Source of the DNA: Actinomycetes bacterium
Lineage (GTDB): Bacteria > Actinomycetota > Actinomycetes > Propionibacteriales > Nocardioidaceae
Length of the DNA stretch: 64,000 nucleotides
Direction of reading: 5' to 3'
NCBI GenBank assembly: GCA_023460975.1
Contig: JAEWOG010000062.1
Location: 1 to 64,000, forward strand
The notes under the pieces were generated by a model that was given only the letters and a program-made list of their open reading frames with translations, did no database searches and had not been told where the DNA came from. This document shows, piece after piece, positions 17,112 through 25,035 of the stretch. Each line of letters opens with the position of its first letter. The stretch's first letter is position 1. Made by a program: the position numbers and the translations under genes.

Positions 17112-18455
17112 TCAGTGCGCGACGCCGGTGATCAGCCACTTCTCGCCACGGGCACGGTGCCAGAGCACGACCCCGCGTGCGCCCATGAAGACCCCCGCCA
17201 TTGCGACCCAGACCGACACGAGACCGCCGATGAGGGTGGCGGCCGCGAGCAGGAGGGGCACGTACACGGCCAGGACGACCAGACCGGCCCACGCCAGGTA
17301 GCGCCCGTCGCCCGCGCCGATCAGCACACCGTCGACGACGAAGACGACACCGGCGAGGGGCTGCCCGAGCGCCGCGACCAGGAGGACGGGGACCAGTGCC
17401 GCGTGGACGGCGGGGTCGGGGCTGAAGAGACGACCGATGAAGGGCGAGGAGGCGGCGAGGAGGCCGCCCAGGACGATCCCGCTGCCGATGCCCCACCTGA
17501 CCATCCGGGCCGTGAGCTCCTTCGTACGCCCCACGTCGCCGGCGCCCAGGGACTTCCCGGTGAGCGCCTGGGCAGCGATGGCGATGGCGTCCAGGGCGAA
17601 GGCGAGGAAGGACCACAGGGTCGTCGCGAGCTGGTGGGTGGCCAGGTCCACGTCCGGCGGGCCGCTGGCGGCGAGGGTGACGGCGTACGTGGTGAGCAGG
17701 AGCGCGGCGCGCAGGGTGAGGGTGCGGACGAGGAGGGGTACGCCGGCTCGCGCGGCCATCACGACACCTGCCCGGTGGGGGGTCAGCGGTGTGCCGTGCG
17801 CGCGGGAGTGGTGGGCGACGACGCCGACCAGGACGGCGGCTGAGGCGGTCTGGGCGATGACCGAGCCGAGTGCGGCTCCGGCGATGCCGAGGGCGGGGAG
17901 CGGCCCGAGACCGTAGACCAGGGCGACGTTGAGCGCGACGTTGGCGATGTTGCCGCCCACGGCGACGTAGAGCGGGGTGCGGGTGTCCTGCAGGCCGCGC
18001 AGGACGCCGGTGGTCGCGAGCATCAGCAGGAGTGGGGTGACGCCGAGCAACGCGATGCGCAGGTACGTCTCGCCGTGCACGGCGACGTCGCCGCCGACCC
18101 CGAACGCGCCGATCAGCTCCGGGGTGAGGACGATGCCCGCAACGGTGACCACGGCGCCGATGCCCACGGCGAGCCAGATCCCGTCGATGCCCAGCCGCAG
18201 TGCCCCGGCCAGGTCCCCACCCCCGAGGCGTCGAGCCACGCTCGCGGTGGTGCCGTACGCGAGGAAGACGCACAGGCCGACGATGGTCTGCAGGACCGCC
18301 CCGGCGATGCCGAGGCCGGCGAGGTGCGCGGTGCCGAGGTGGCCGATGATCGCGGCATCCGCGACCAGATAGAGCGGCTCGGCGATGAGTGCCAGGAATG
18401 CGGGAACGGCCAAGCGGAGGATCTCGCGGTCGGTGGTGTGGATCCTGGGACTCAC
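17112..18455 (-). CDS. MATE family efflux transporter
   Basis: The 447-residue protein has about twelve membrane segments in two similar halves and the MATE hallmarks LIAEPLYLVADAAIIGHLGT near residue 22 and RGLQDTRTPLYVA in the first half. MATE proteins export cationic compounds using Na+ or H+ gradients. It lies upstream of the subtilase on the same strand but is separated by 154 bases. The start is GTG at 18455 because TAACCT lies exactly 7 bases before it. The substrate cannot be read from the sequence. Confidence 0.93.
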   Translation of the reverse strand: MSPRIHTTDREILRLAVPAFLALIAEPLYLVADAAIIGHLGTAHLAGLGIAGAVLQTIVGLCVFLAYGTTASVARRLGGGDLAGALRLGIDGIWLAVGIGAVVTVAGIVLTPELIGAFGVGGDVAVHGETYLRIALLGVTPLLLMLATTGVLRGLQDTRTPLYVAVGGNIANVALNVALVYGLGPLPALGIAGAALGSVIAQTASAAVLVGVVAHHSRAHGTPLTPHRAGVVMAARAGVPLLVRTLTLRAALLLTTYAVTLAASGPPDVDLATHQLATTLWSFLAFALDAIAIAAQALTGKSLGAGDVGRTKELTARMVRWGIGSGIVLGGLLAASSPFIGRLFSPDPAVHAALVPVLLVAALGQPLAGVVFVVDGVLIGAGDGRYLAWAGLVVLAVYVPLLLAAATLIGGLVSVWVAMAGVFMGARGVVLWHRARGEKWLITGVAH

Positions 18456-18462
18456 GGGGGTC

Positions 18463-18468
18463 AGGTTA
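18463..18468 (-). promoter_or_regulatory. Leaderless -10 element of the MATE gene
   Basis: TAACCT on the minus strand followed by 7 bases and GTG. Confidence 0.5.
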
Positions 18469-18564
18469 CTGCCGAGACTTGCCCTCGGGGCGCGGGGCGT
18501 GGCCGCATTCCCAGATGACGCCCAGCCGTGTCAATGGTCCGGTCGGACCAGCTGTGGGCGAACC

Positions 18565-18820
18565 TGTGGATAGTTGTGTGGATCTCGGGTCGAGTCGCGT
18601 TGTCGACAAAGCAACCGCGCTGTCCGGGCGTGTCGCGTCCTGAGAGAAAAAACTCGTGGGGAAATTTCTGTCCACAGGCTCGCGAAGCCGTTGTCGCAGG
18701 TCAGAAGCCTGCAATGCGCCATGGCTGGGCCCTCATCCACAGGCGTTTCCCCAGTGAGTGCACAACTCGCCGCGTGTCGTCCACGGGCATCCCCCAGTTA
18801 TCCACAACACCTGTGGATAA
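18565..18820. promoter_or_regulatory. DnaA-box cluster upstream of dnaB
   Basis: The 500 bases between the MATE gene and dnaB (18456-18955) hold no convincing gene. They contain two consensus boxes, TTATCCACA (18798-18806) and its complement TGTGGATAA (18812-18820), plus near matches TGTGGATAG (18565-18573), TGTGGATC (18577-18584), TGTCCACAG (18669-18677) and TCATCCACA (18733-18741). A short A/T-rich stretch lies at about 18643-18668. This may be a DnaA regulatory or titration site. The main oriC is expected near dnaA-dnaN, which is not in this window. Confidence 0.6.
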
Positions 18821-18824
18821 CTGG
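18794..18824. repeat. Perfect inverted repeat carrying two DnaA boxes
   Basis: Arms CCAGTTATCCACA (18794-18806) and TGTGGATAACTGG (18812-18824) are perfectly complementary with a five-base centre ACACC. Each arm holds one consensus DnaA box, so two DnaA molecules would bind head to head. Confidence 0.8.
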
Positions 18825-18955
18825 CTTTGGTCGGGCGCCGAAGTGGACGTACGTTCGCACGCGGGCGCCGAACATTGTGCGCCGACGACGAGCTTTGTCA
18901 GTGGGTCTGGCTACCGTCGAAACCGGACCGTACGACGAGCGCAAGGGATGGGTGT

Positions 18956-20416
18956 GTGAGCGTCACCGACGACAACGAGCCGGGTGCCGGAGCAGGTGGG
19001 CCGGAGCCCGATTTCGACTGGAGTTTCACCGCCTCCAACGGCATGGAGTGGGGCGACGGCCCGGCCGCGTACGAGCCGGGCGAGGCGCCCTCGCGCCCGG
19101 GGGAGCGGGTTCCCCCTGCGGACAATGCGGCCGAGCAGAGCGTGCTCGGCTCGATGCTCATCTCCAAGGACGCGATCGCCGACGTGTCCGAGCGCGTGCG
19201 CGGCGTGGATTTCTACCGTCCTGCGCACGAGATCATCTTCGACGCGATCATCGACCTGTTCGGGCGCAACGAGCCCGCCGACCCGATCACGGTCGCGGCC
19301 GAGCTGCAGCGCATTGGTGAGCTCGCCAAGGTGGGCGGGGCCCCCTACCTGCACACGCTGTCGGCCAACGTCCCGATCGCGGCCAACGCGGGTTACTACG
19401 CGGAGATCGTCAGCGAGAAGGCGATCCTGCGCCGCCTGGTCGAGGCCGGCACCCGGATCGTGTCGATGGGATACGCGGGCGAGGGCACCATCGACGCCGT
19501 GGTGGACCAGGCGCAGGCCGAGGTCTACCGCATCACCGACAAGCGTTCGACCGAGGACTACGTCCCTCTGGCCGACATCATGAACGACGTTCTCGACGAG
19601 ATCGAGACCATCGGCAACCGCGAGGCCGGCCTGTACGGCGTGCCCACGGGCTTCGCCGACCTCGACGAGCTCACCAATGGTCTGCACGCGGGTCAGATGA
19701 TCATCGTCGCGGCCCGCCCCGCTATGGGCAAGTCGACGCTTGCCCTCGACTTCTGCCGCGCCGCGTCGATCCACAACAACCTGACCAGCGTCTTCTTCAG
19801 CCTCGAGATGACGCGCTCCGAGATCATGATGCGCCTGCTGTCCGCCGAGGCGAAGGTGCCGCTCAACCACATCCGCAACGGGCAGATGCAGGACGCGGAC
19901 TGGGAGCGCATGGCCCGCAAGATGGGCCAGGTGTCGGGTGCTCCGATGTTCATCGACGACAGCCCCAACCTGACCATGATGGAGATCCGCGCGAAGGCGC
20001 GGCGCCTCAAGCAGAAGCACGACCTCAAGCTGGTCGTCATCGACTACCTCCAGCTCATGAGCTCGGGCAAGAAGGTCGAGTCCCGCCAGCTCGAGGTCTC
20101 CGAGTTCTCGCGAAACATCAAGCTGCTGGCCAAGGAGCTCGAGGTCCCGATCATTGCGCTCTCGCAGCTCAACCGTGGCCCCGAGACCCGCGCCGACAAG
20201 CGTCCCGCGATGAGCGACCTGCGTGAATCGGGCTCGATCGAGCAGGACGCGGACATGGTGATCCTGCTCCACCGCGATGACGTGTACGAGAAGGAGTCGA
20301 CTCGCCCCGGCGAGGCCGACCTGCTCGTGGTGAAGCACCGCAATGGGCCCACCCGTGACCTTACCGTCGCGTTCCAGGGCCACTACTCGCGCTTCGTCGA
20401 CATGGCGCACGGCTGA
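18956..20416 (+). CDS. dnaB: Replicative DNA helicase DnaB
   Basis: DnaB is the hexameric fork helicase. The 486 residues comprise an acidic, poorly conserved N-terminal extension of about 50 residues, the DnaB N domain (NAAEQSVLGSMLISKDAI), a linker and the RecA-like C domain with Walker A ARPAMGKST at 253-261, KLVVIDYLQLMS (Walker B), ALSQLNRGPE and LRESGSIEQDAD. No intein interrupts the motor domain, unlike some mycobacterial dnaB genes. GTG at 18956 follows AAGGG by 8 bases; an upstream in-frame extension would lack a ribosome site. The gene sits downstream of a DnaA-box cluster. Confidence 0.97.
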   Translation: MSVTDDNEPGAGAGGPEPDFDWSFTASNGMEWGDGPAAYEPGEAPSRPGERVPPADNAAEQSVLGSMLISKDAIADVSERVRGVDFYRPAHEIIFDAIIDLFGRNEPADPITVAAELQRIGELAKVGGAPYLHTLSANVPIAANAGYYAEIVSEKAILRRLVEAGTRIVSMGYAGEGTIDAVVDQAQAEVYRITDKRSTEDYVPLADIMNDVLDEIETIGNREAGLYGVPTGFADLDELTNGLHAGQMIIVAARPAMGKSTLALDFCRAASIHNNLTSVFFSLEMTRSEIMMRLLSAEAKVPLNHIRNGQMQDADWERMARKMGQVSGAPMFIDDSPNLTMMEIRAKARRLKQKHDLKLVVIDYLQLMSSGKKVESRQLEVSEFSRNIKLLAKELEVPIIALSQLNRGPETRADKRPAMSDLRESGSIEQDADMVILLHRDDVYEKESTRPGEADLLVVKHRNGPTRDLTVAFQGHYSRFVDMAHG

Positions 20417-20431
20417 GCCTGATTTGCCGGC

Positions 20432-20569
20432 ATCCCGCCGGGCGGGCTGGTGAACTACCTGCTTCTCCCGTTCTGGCTGATCACGGCCGCGATCGTCGTC
20501 GCCCGGCGTCAGGGGACGCGGGCGCCCGACCTCACGTCGTCGGCCGGCGTTCGAGGGTCAGATGGGTGA
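20432..20569 (+). pseudogene. Possible remnant of a membrane protein C-terminus
   Basis: An open frame after dnaB, ending at TGA 20567-20569, encodes GGLVNYLLLPFWLITAAI followed by VVARRQGTRAP. This looks like a last membrane helix and basic cytosolic tail. There is no start codon with a ribosome site and no upstream part, and it runs into the convergent neighbour. It may be the tail of a deleted gene; a chance hydrophobic frame cannot be excluded. Confidence 0.25.
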
Positions 20570-21170
20570 CTCCGCTGGGGCTCGACACGGCCTGGATGGC
20601 GTACGCAGCCTCCAACGCCTCCAGCCCGTCCCACACGCGTACGCCACGGCCCAGCACGATCGGCACCTGCACCAGGTGCGCGTGGTCGACCAGTCCGGCC
20701 GCGAGGAAGTCGCGTACGACGGTGGCGCCCCCGCCGATGCGTACGTCGAGGCCCCCGGCCGCTTCCCTGGCGGTGCGGAGCGCCTCGGGCGGGGCGGCGT
20801 CGAGGAAGTGGAAGGTGGTGCCTCCCGCCATCTCCAGCGGCGGCCGAGGACGGTGGGTGAGCACGTACGTCGGTGTGTGGAAGGGCGGCTCCTCACCCCA
20901 CCAGCCTCGCCAGTCGGGGTCGTCCTGCCAGCCGGGCGGCCCGAACTTGTTGCTCCCCATGATCTCGGCGCCGAACCCGATGCCGTGCTGCTGAGCGAAG
21001 GCATCGTCGATTCCCGCAGCGCCGCTCTCGGGCGCCCAGAACCGGGTCGCGAACATCCACTCGTGCAGCCGCTCGCCGGCATGCCCGAAGGGCGCCTCAG
21101 CGGACTGGGGTTCGCCCGTGGCGAAGCCGTCCAGCGAGATCGAGAAGTTGTGGATCCGGGTGCGGGACAT
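20532..21170 (-). CDS. RibD C-terminal/dihydrofolate-reductase-fold family protein
   Basis: The 212-residue protein has the pattern of stand-alone RibD_C reductases: an N-terminal strand and loop FSISLDGFATG, IMGSNKFGP, PTYVLTHRPRPPLEM, DVRIGGGATVVRDFLAAGLVDH and a final LTLERR strand. These NADPH-dependent proteins are common in actinobacteria and mostly of unknown substrate. ATG at 21170 follows GAGGAGA. The next gene upstream (DoxX-like) ends only 10 bases away on the same strand, suggesting an operon. Confidence 0.85.
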   Translation of the reverse strand: MSRTRIHNFSISLDGFATGEPQSAEAPFGHAGERLHEWMFATRFWAPESGAAGIDDAFAQQHGIGFGAEIMGSNKFGPPGWQDDPDWRGWWGEEPPFHTPTYVLTHRPRPPLEMAGGTTFHFLDAAPPEALRTAREAAGGLDVRIGGGATVVRDFLAAGLVDHAHLVQVPIVLGRGVRVWDGLEALEAAYAIQAVSSPSGVTHLTLERRPTT

Positions 21171-21180
21171 CGGTCTCTCC

Positions 21181-21645
21181 TCAGGGCGACGACGTGGCAG
21201 ATTCATCGTCGCTCATCTGGTCGTGGCCTGGAGCGAGCAGCGGGATCAGGAGCAGCGCCATGACGATGCTGATCGAGCGGTTGACCATCACGTCCTCGCC
21301 GATCGAGTCGGTGGCGAATCCGTAGCCCACAACGGTGATGAACACCAGGAACGCCAGCATTCCCCACGCCGCGACCCTGACCGTACGCCTCCGCAACATG
21401 CCGATCCCGCAGGCCAGCTCGTAGGCGCCCAGCACGATGGTGAGCCAGCCGATGTTGGGCATCACGAACGACGACCACAGACTGCCCAGCCATGGCAACA
21501 GGGCAGTGTCGCCGAACACCGCGTAGCCCTCGGGGTGGACCCGGCCGAGGACGAGGTGGGCGATCCCGCCGGCGATGAAGACCACGGCGAACAGCCCCCT
21601 GATGGCCAACTCCCCGAGGGTCGCCACACGTGCGCTGGTCCTCAC
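21181..21645 (-). CDS. DoxX-like small integral membrane protein
   Basis: The 154 residues form four predicted helices (LFAVVFIAGGIAHLVLG, GWLTIVLGAYELACGIGML, VAAWGMLAFLVFITVVGYG and IVMALLLIPLLAPG). The first helix with AGGIAHL and a following aromatic/Pro pattern resembles the DoxX/MauE family. The function is unknown; some family members take part in redox or envelope stress responses. TACGTT lies 6 bases before the GTG start at 21645, so the transcript is probably leaderless and may include the RibD-like gene. Confidence 0.7.
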   Translation of the reverse strand: MRTSARVATLGELAIRGLFAVVFIAGGIAHLVLGRVHPEGYAVFGDTALLPWLGSLWSSFVMPNIGWLTIVLGAYELACGIGMLRRRTVRVAAWGMLAFLVFITVVGYGFATDSIGEDVMVNRSISIVMALLLIPLLAPGHDQMSDDESATSSP

Positions 21646-21651
21646 CCCGCC

Positions 21652-21657
21652 AACGTA
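21652..21657 (-). promoter_or_regulatory. Leaderless -10 element of the DoxX-like gene
   Basis: TACGTT on the minus strand followed by 6 bases and GTG. Confidence 0.45.
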
Positions 21658-21685
21658 CTGCGCCGCGCGCCGTTGGCCTGGGCGT

Positions 21686-21691
21686 TAGCGT
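21686..21691 (+). promoter_or_regulatory. Leaderless -10 element of the truncated P-loop gene
   Basis: TAGCGT followed by 6 bases and GTG at 21698; the promoter has survived although the gene appears internally deleted. Confidence 0.45.
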
Positions 21692-21697
21692 GCACGA

Positions 21698-21910
21698 GTG
21701 GCCGCCCTCATCCACCTGAACGGTCCGCCAGGGATCGGCAAGTCGACCATCGCCAGGATGTACGCCGACGCGCACCCCGGCGTACTCAACTGTGACGTCG
21801 ATGTCCTGTTGCTCGACCACCGCCCTGACGCCGTTGTCATCCCGAGCGATGAGGGTGACGTATCAGCCACCTACCAGCGGCTCCTCGCGTCGCTGCCGGA
21901 GCAGTTCTAG
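21698..21910 (+). CDS. Truncated AAA/P-loop kinase-like protein (probable internal deletion)
   Basis: The 70-residue product starts with IHLNGPPGIGKSTIARMYAD, a P-loop near residue 9 typical of small actinobacterial nucleoside-kinase-like proteins, then HPGVLNCDVDVL. In full-length relatives of about 170 residues the lid and substrate regions would follow. Here the sequence passes directly to LLDHRPDAVVIPSDEGDVSATYQRLLA-like sequence that resembles the family C-terminus. The middle, about 100 residues, appears deleted in frame. The product is unlikely to be an active kinase. The interpretation relies on recalled family structure. Confidence 0.6.
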   Translation: MAALIHLNGPPGIGKSTIARMYADAHPGVLNCDVDVLLLDHRPDAVVIPSDEGDVSATYQRLLASLPEQF

Positions 21911-21943
21911 GCGAGGTGGGACAACCGAGCACGGACTGTGGAG

Positions 21944-23347
21944 CTAACCGGACAGGACGTAATCCACCTGGATCGGTATCGACCGGTATCTGATGGTCGC
22001 GAACTCGGGTCGTGGGCTGCTGTAGGCGTGTCCGGTCGGCAAGGTCGTGACGACTTCGCCATCGGAACCGACTCGGGTCCGCCAGCCGTCGGCCTGCTTG
22101 GCGTAGTTGCAGGCCTCGCACACCCCCTGACCGTTGGCGAGGCTCGTCGCGCCGCCGCGGGCGTGTGGCTCGGCGTGGTCGATGTGTCGGACGGGAGCGC
22201 TGCACCACGGCGTACGGCAGACACCATCACGCAGGCGGATCAGTCGCTCCAGGGTCGCGGGGAAGCGGCGGGCGCGGGGATCGTAGGCGAGGAGCGACCC
22301 GGTGATGGGCTCGCTGAACAGGCGGCGCACCCACACCGCCTCATCTGCACTCAACGTGTCGGCGACGATCTCGCGGGCGAGCTCGGCTGGGATTGGGCCG
22401 AAGCCGTCGAGGCGGGCATCGCGGTCGTCGTCACCGAACAGCGCGCTGTCGGTCATCAGGAGGTGAAGCTGGACGCCGGGCCTGACCGGGTTGGCGTCCT
22501 CCTCGGCCGTGACCGTGCACTCGTCACCGACCAGGCCATGGCGAAGCGTTGCTTGCACCAGCGAGTCGGCCATGACCTGGCCCCGCGTGCGCGGGTCGCC
22601 CGCCGACCGCGCCGCATCCGCGGCACGGGACAAGGTTGCGTAGACCGCGACGCCGTCCTTGACCGGCAGCAGCGCACTCACCCACGTCATCGTGTCGGGT
22701 GCGGGACGGATGGAGACGTGCCGCTCGCCCTCGGCGTAGCGACGGCGCGCCAGCACCGACGCCGGATCGAGGTGCTCGGCCGCCGCGCGGCAGCGACCGC
22801 GTACGTCGTGAGGGCTCATCGCCTCAAGCGCATCCGCGTCGGAGGCGAGCAACTCGTCGATGGCCAGGCGGTGCTCCAGCGTCAGGCACGCGGTCTCCTG
22901 CGCGATCAAGGTGACCGTCCACTCGGTCACCCGACCGGCGCACCACGCCGCCCAGGTGTGCGGCAGCTCCACGGGCGCGATCCGCGCCATTGCGAGGTGA
23001 CGCCGCCCGCGATGAGGGGACTCCCTGCGGGCATGGGCGACCTGCTCGGCGATGCCACGCCCGCGCCGCTCAGGCGCGACACCACGCGCCTCACGCTGCG
23101 ACTGCACCGACCGATCGAGCGAAGCGGACAACGCCGCCTGGGTCGCAGTCAACGTGCACGTCAACTCCTCGGCCGCGCGGATCGCGTCGACCAACTCAGC
23201 GTCGGTCAGCCCAGTGTCGGTCAATGACGGGCACGACCCGCCCGCGAGAAACGCCTCCAAGCGGGACCGCAGCTCGACCACATCGGCAGCGCTCACCCCG
23301 ATCGCGCTCACATCGGCTGGCGCAGTAGTGGTGCCCGAGAAGGTCAT
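21944..23347 (-). CDS. DUF222/13E12-type HNH endonuclease family protein
   Basis: The 467 residues have an N-terminal helical DUF222 region (ELVDAIRAAEELTCTLTATQAALSASLDRS) and a C-terminal HNH module with GVCRTPWCSAPVRHIDHAEP and NGQGVCEACNYAKQ, which supplies the His and paired Cys of a Zn-stabilised HNH fold. Related REP13E12 proteins in mycobacteria are numerous, repetitive and in part induced by DNA damage. A perfect LexA-type box lies just upstream here, so SOS control is likely. ATG at 23347 is 6 bases after TAGAAT. The biochemical substrate is not established for the family. Confidence 0.88.
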   Translation of the reverse strand: MTFSGTTTAPADVSAIGVSAADVVELRSRLEAFLAGGSCPSLTDTGLTDAELVDAIRAAEELTCTLTATQAALSASLDRSVQSQREARGVAPERRGRGIAEQVAHARRESPHRGRRHLAMARIAPVELPHTWAAWCAGRVTEWTVTLIAQETACLTLEHRLAIDELLASDADALEAMSPHDVRGRCRAAAEHLDPASVLARRRYAEGERHVSIRPAPDTMTWVSALLPVKDGVAVYATLSRAADAARSAGDPRTRGQVMADSLVQATLRHGLVGDECTVTAEEDANPVRPGVQLHLLMTDSALFGDDDRDARLDGFGPIPAELAREIVADTLSADEAVWVRRLFSEPITGSLLAYDPRARRFPATLERLIRLRDGVCRTPWCSAPVRHIDHAEPHARGGATSLANGQGVCEACNYAKQADGWRTRVGSDGEVVTTLPTGHAYSSPRPEFATIRYRSIPIQVDYVLSG

Positions 23348-23353
23348 GAGCCC

Positions 23354-23376
23354 ATTCTAGTCGAACACATGTTCGA
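23354..23376 (-). promoter_or_regulatory. LexA (SOS) box and leaderless promoter of the DUF222-HNH gene
   Basis: TCGAACACATGTTCGA (23361-23376) is a perfect TCGAAC-N4-GTTCGA palindrome, matching the mycobacterial/actinobacterial SOS box. It sits one base upstream of the minus-strand -10 TAGAAT (23354-23359), which is 6 bases from the ATG. LexA bound here would fill the promoter spacer. Confidence 0.85.
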
Positions 23377-23504
23377 ACAGAAGAGCCGATGGGCCACGAT
23401 TTCCATCACGTCACCTCAAGCCAAGGCGGGCCTCACGACGTACGGCTCACCACGAGGTAGCGCAGCCGCTCGGGGCATGCCGCAAGGGCCCCGCACGGGA
23501 CGAT

Positions 23505-23894
23505 TCAGTCCAGCCCGCTGAGGTCGGGAGGCACGTCGACGGAGTTCTCACGCAGCAGTCCGAGCGGCACAACCTCGAGCGCCCGCTCCGAGGTCGCCGA
23601 CAGCACGACCGGAGCGGCCACGCCGGCTTCGTACGCCTGCAGCCAACGGACGGCGACCACGCACCATCTGTCGCCCGGAACCAGCCCCGGGAAGTTCCAC
23701 TCCGGGCGGGGCGTGGCGAGGTCGTTGCCGACGGAGGCCTGGTGGGCCAGGAACTCCTCCGTCATCACGGCGCACACGGCGTGCAGTCCGACGTCCCGTG
23801 GGCCGACGGTGCAGGTGCCGTCGCGATGGAAGCCGGTCAGGGGGTCCGTGCCGCACGGGTCCAACTCGCCGCCGAGGACGTTGCGCTCCGTCAT
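23505..23894 (-). CDS. DUF2237 family protein
   Basis: This 129-residue protein matches a conserved small family of unknown function: NVLGGELDPCGTDPLTGFHRDG, CAVMTEEFLAHQASVGNDL, PRPEWNFPGLVPGDRWCVVAVRW and SERALEVVPL. Conserved Cys, Asp and Trp residues suggest a compact soluble domain. It lies between the DUF222-HNH gene and a long palindrome and is divergent from the AbiEi-like gene. No function can be assigned. Confidence 0.88.
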   Translation of the reverse strand: MTERNVLGGELDPCGTDPLTGFHRDGTCTVGPRDVGLHAVCAVMTEEFLAHQASVGNDLATPRPEWNFPGLVPGDRWCVVAVRWLQAYEAGVAAPVVLSATSERALEVVPLGLLRENSVDVPPDLSGLD

Positions 23895-23967
23895 GGGGAG
23901 ATCTTCGCGCGTGATGGGTCAGAAGGCAGGTCGATGAGCGCTTCGCGCGGGGGCCATCCGTCTGATC

Positions 23968-24014
23968 GGTTGCGGTGTCTGTGCGTCACCAGGTGACGCA
24001 CAGACACCGCAACC
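23968..24014. repeat. 47-bp perfect palindrome with a 1-base centre
   Basis: Two 23-base arms (23968-23990 and 23992-24014) are perfectly complementary around A23991. The left arm begins GGTTGCGGTGTC and ends GTGCGTCACC. It lies between divergent starts (23894 and 24081). It is far longer than an ordinary operator and lacks a terminator context, so it may be a REP-like or cruciform-forming mobile repeat. Confidence 0.9.
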
Positions 24015-24080
24015 CGCGCGGTCATCCACAGATTCGGCTGGGCAGTCCCACGCGCCCGGCGGATCAGCAAGGCTCAGTGG

Positions 24081-25025
24081 ATGCTCCCACCGGCGCTCCA
24101 TGACCTCGCGGCGTACCAGTCCGGGGTGTTCAACCGACGCCAGGCCTCCGAGCGCGGCCTGGTCGAGCACGACCTGCGGCGGCTGGTGCGGCGCAGGGAG
24201 GTCGTACGTCTCTCGCCGGGGGTCTTCATCGACCACACCGGGGAGCCGACCTGGATCCAGCGGGCATGGGCGGCGGTGCTGGCACGCGAACCAGCTGCTC
24301 TGGCCGGTGAGTCTGCTCTGCGGGCGTGGGACGGTCCCGGCCGCGCGGCTCGTGGCACCGAGGTCATCCACGTGGCCGTCGACAGGCACCGACGCCTCCG
24401 GCACACCAGCGACGTCCGGCTGCACCGCGTGAGCGGTCTCGACGCCCTGACCCATCCCAGCGCCGCACCGCCGAGGGTGCGCGTCGAGCACGCGGTCCTC
24501 GCAGTCGCGGGGCAGGCACTCGACGAGGCCGCCGTGGTGAGCGTCCTGGCCGACGCGGTCCAGTCCCGGCGGACGACCCCCGCGCGGCTCGCTGAGGCAC
24601 TGGCCGAGCACCCCACGCTGCGCAGGCGCGCGTTCGTCACATCCGTGCTGGCCGACGTCGCCGAGGGCGCCTGCTCCGCGCTGGAGGTGGGCTACCTGCG
24701 CGGGGTGGAGTCCGCGCACGGGCTGCCTCGCGCAGCCCGGCAACTGCGCGCGCACTCGCGCGGCGGCAGCATCTACCGCGACGTCGCCTACGAGGCGTAC
24801 GGCCTGGTGGTCGAACTCGACGGCCGCCTGTTCCATGACTCTGCGCGCGCACGCCACCGCGATCTCGTACGCGACCTGGACGCCGCCGTCGCGGGCCTGC
24901 GCACCGTGCGGATCGGGTGGGGGCAGGTCTTCGGCGATGCCTGCCACACCGCCGAGCAGGTGGGCGAGTTGCTCAGACGCGGAGGTTGGCCCGAGCGCTT
25001 ACGTGCGTGCGACGTCTGCCGGTGA
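24081..25025 (+). CDS. AbiEi-like winged-helix protein with C-terminal DUF559 nuclease-fold domain
   Basis: The 314 residues combine an N-terminal winged helix like that of AbiEi antitoxins (GVFNRRQASERGLVEHDLRR, then VVRLSPGVFIDHT) with a C-terminal Vsr/DUF559-like region (YEAYGLVVELDGRLFHD, RHRDLVRDLDAAVAGLRTVR) that has the Asp/Glu spacing of PD-(D/E)xK folds. Such proteins are abundant orphans in actinobacteria, and no AbiEii toxin partner lies beside it. A 47-bp palindrome lies just upstream and dispersed repeats just downstream. Action as a regulator, a nuclease or a genome-plasticity factor remains open. Confidence 0.8.
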   Translation: MLPPALHDLAAYQSGVFNRRQASERGLVEHDLRRLVRRREVVRLSPGVFIDHTGEPTWIQRAWAAVLAREPAALAGESALRAWDGPGRAARGTEVIHVAVDRHRRLRHTSDVRLHRVSGLDALTHPSAAPPRVRVEHAVLAVAGQALDEAAVVSVLADAVQSRRTTPARLAEALAEHPTLRRRAFVTSVLADVAEGACSALEVGYLRGVESAHGLPRAARQLRAHSRGGSIYRDVAYEAYGLVVELDGRLFHDSARARHRDLVRDLDAAVAGLRTVRIGWGQVFGDACHTAEQVGELLRRGGWPERLRACDVCR

Positions 25026-25035
25026 GGAGGGTGTG

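Noticed and set aside
18565..18824. Chromosomal oriC itself
   Set aside because: DnaA boxes are present, but dnaA, dnaN, rpmH or gidB are not next to it, and the number of consensus boxes is low for an actinobacterial oriC.
18956..20416. Intein in dnaB
   Set aside because: The RecA-like motifs are continuous, with normal spacing and total length.
21698..21910. Functional small nucleoside kinase
   Set aside because: Only the P-loop and a C-terminal tail remain; substrate-binding and lid parts are missing.
24081..25025. Complete AbiE toxin-antitoxin system
   Set aside because: No AbiEii nucleotidyltransferase gene lies beside the AbiEi-like gene, and a DUF559 domain occupies the C-terminus.
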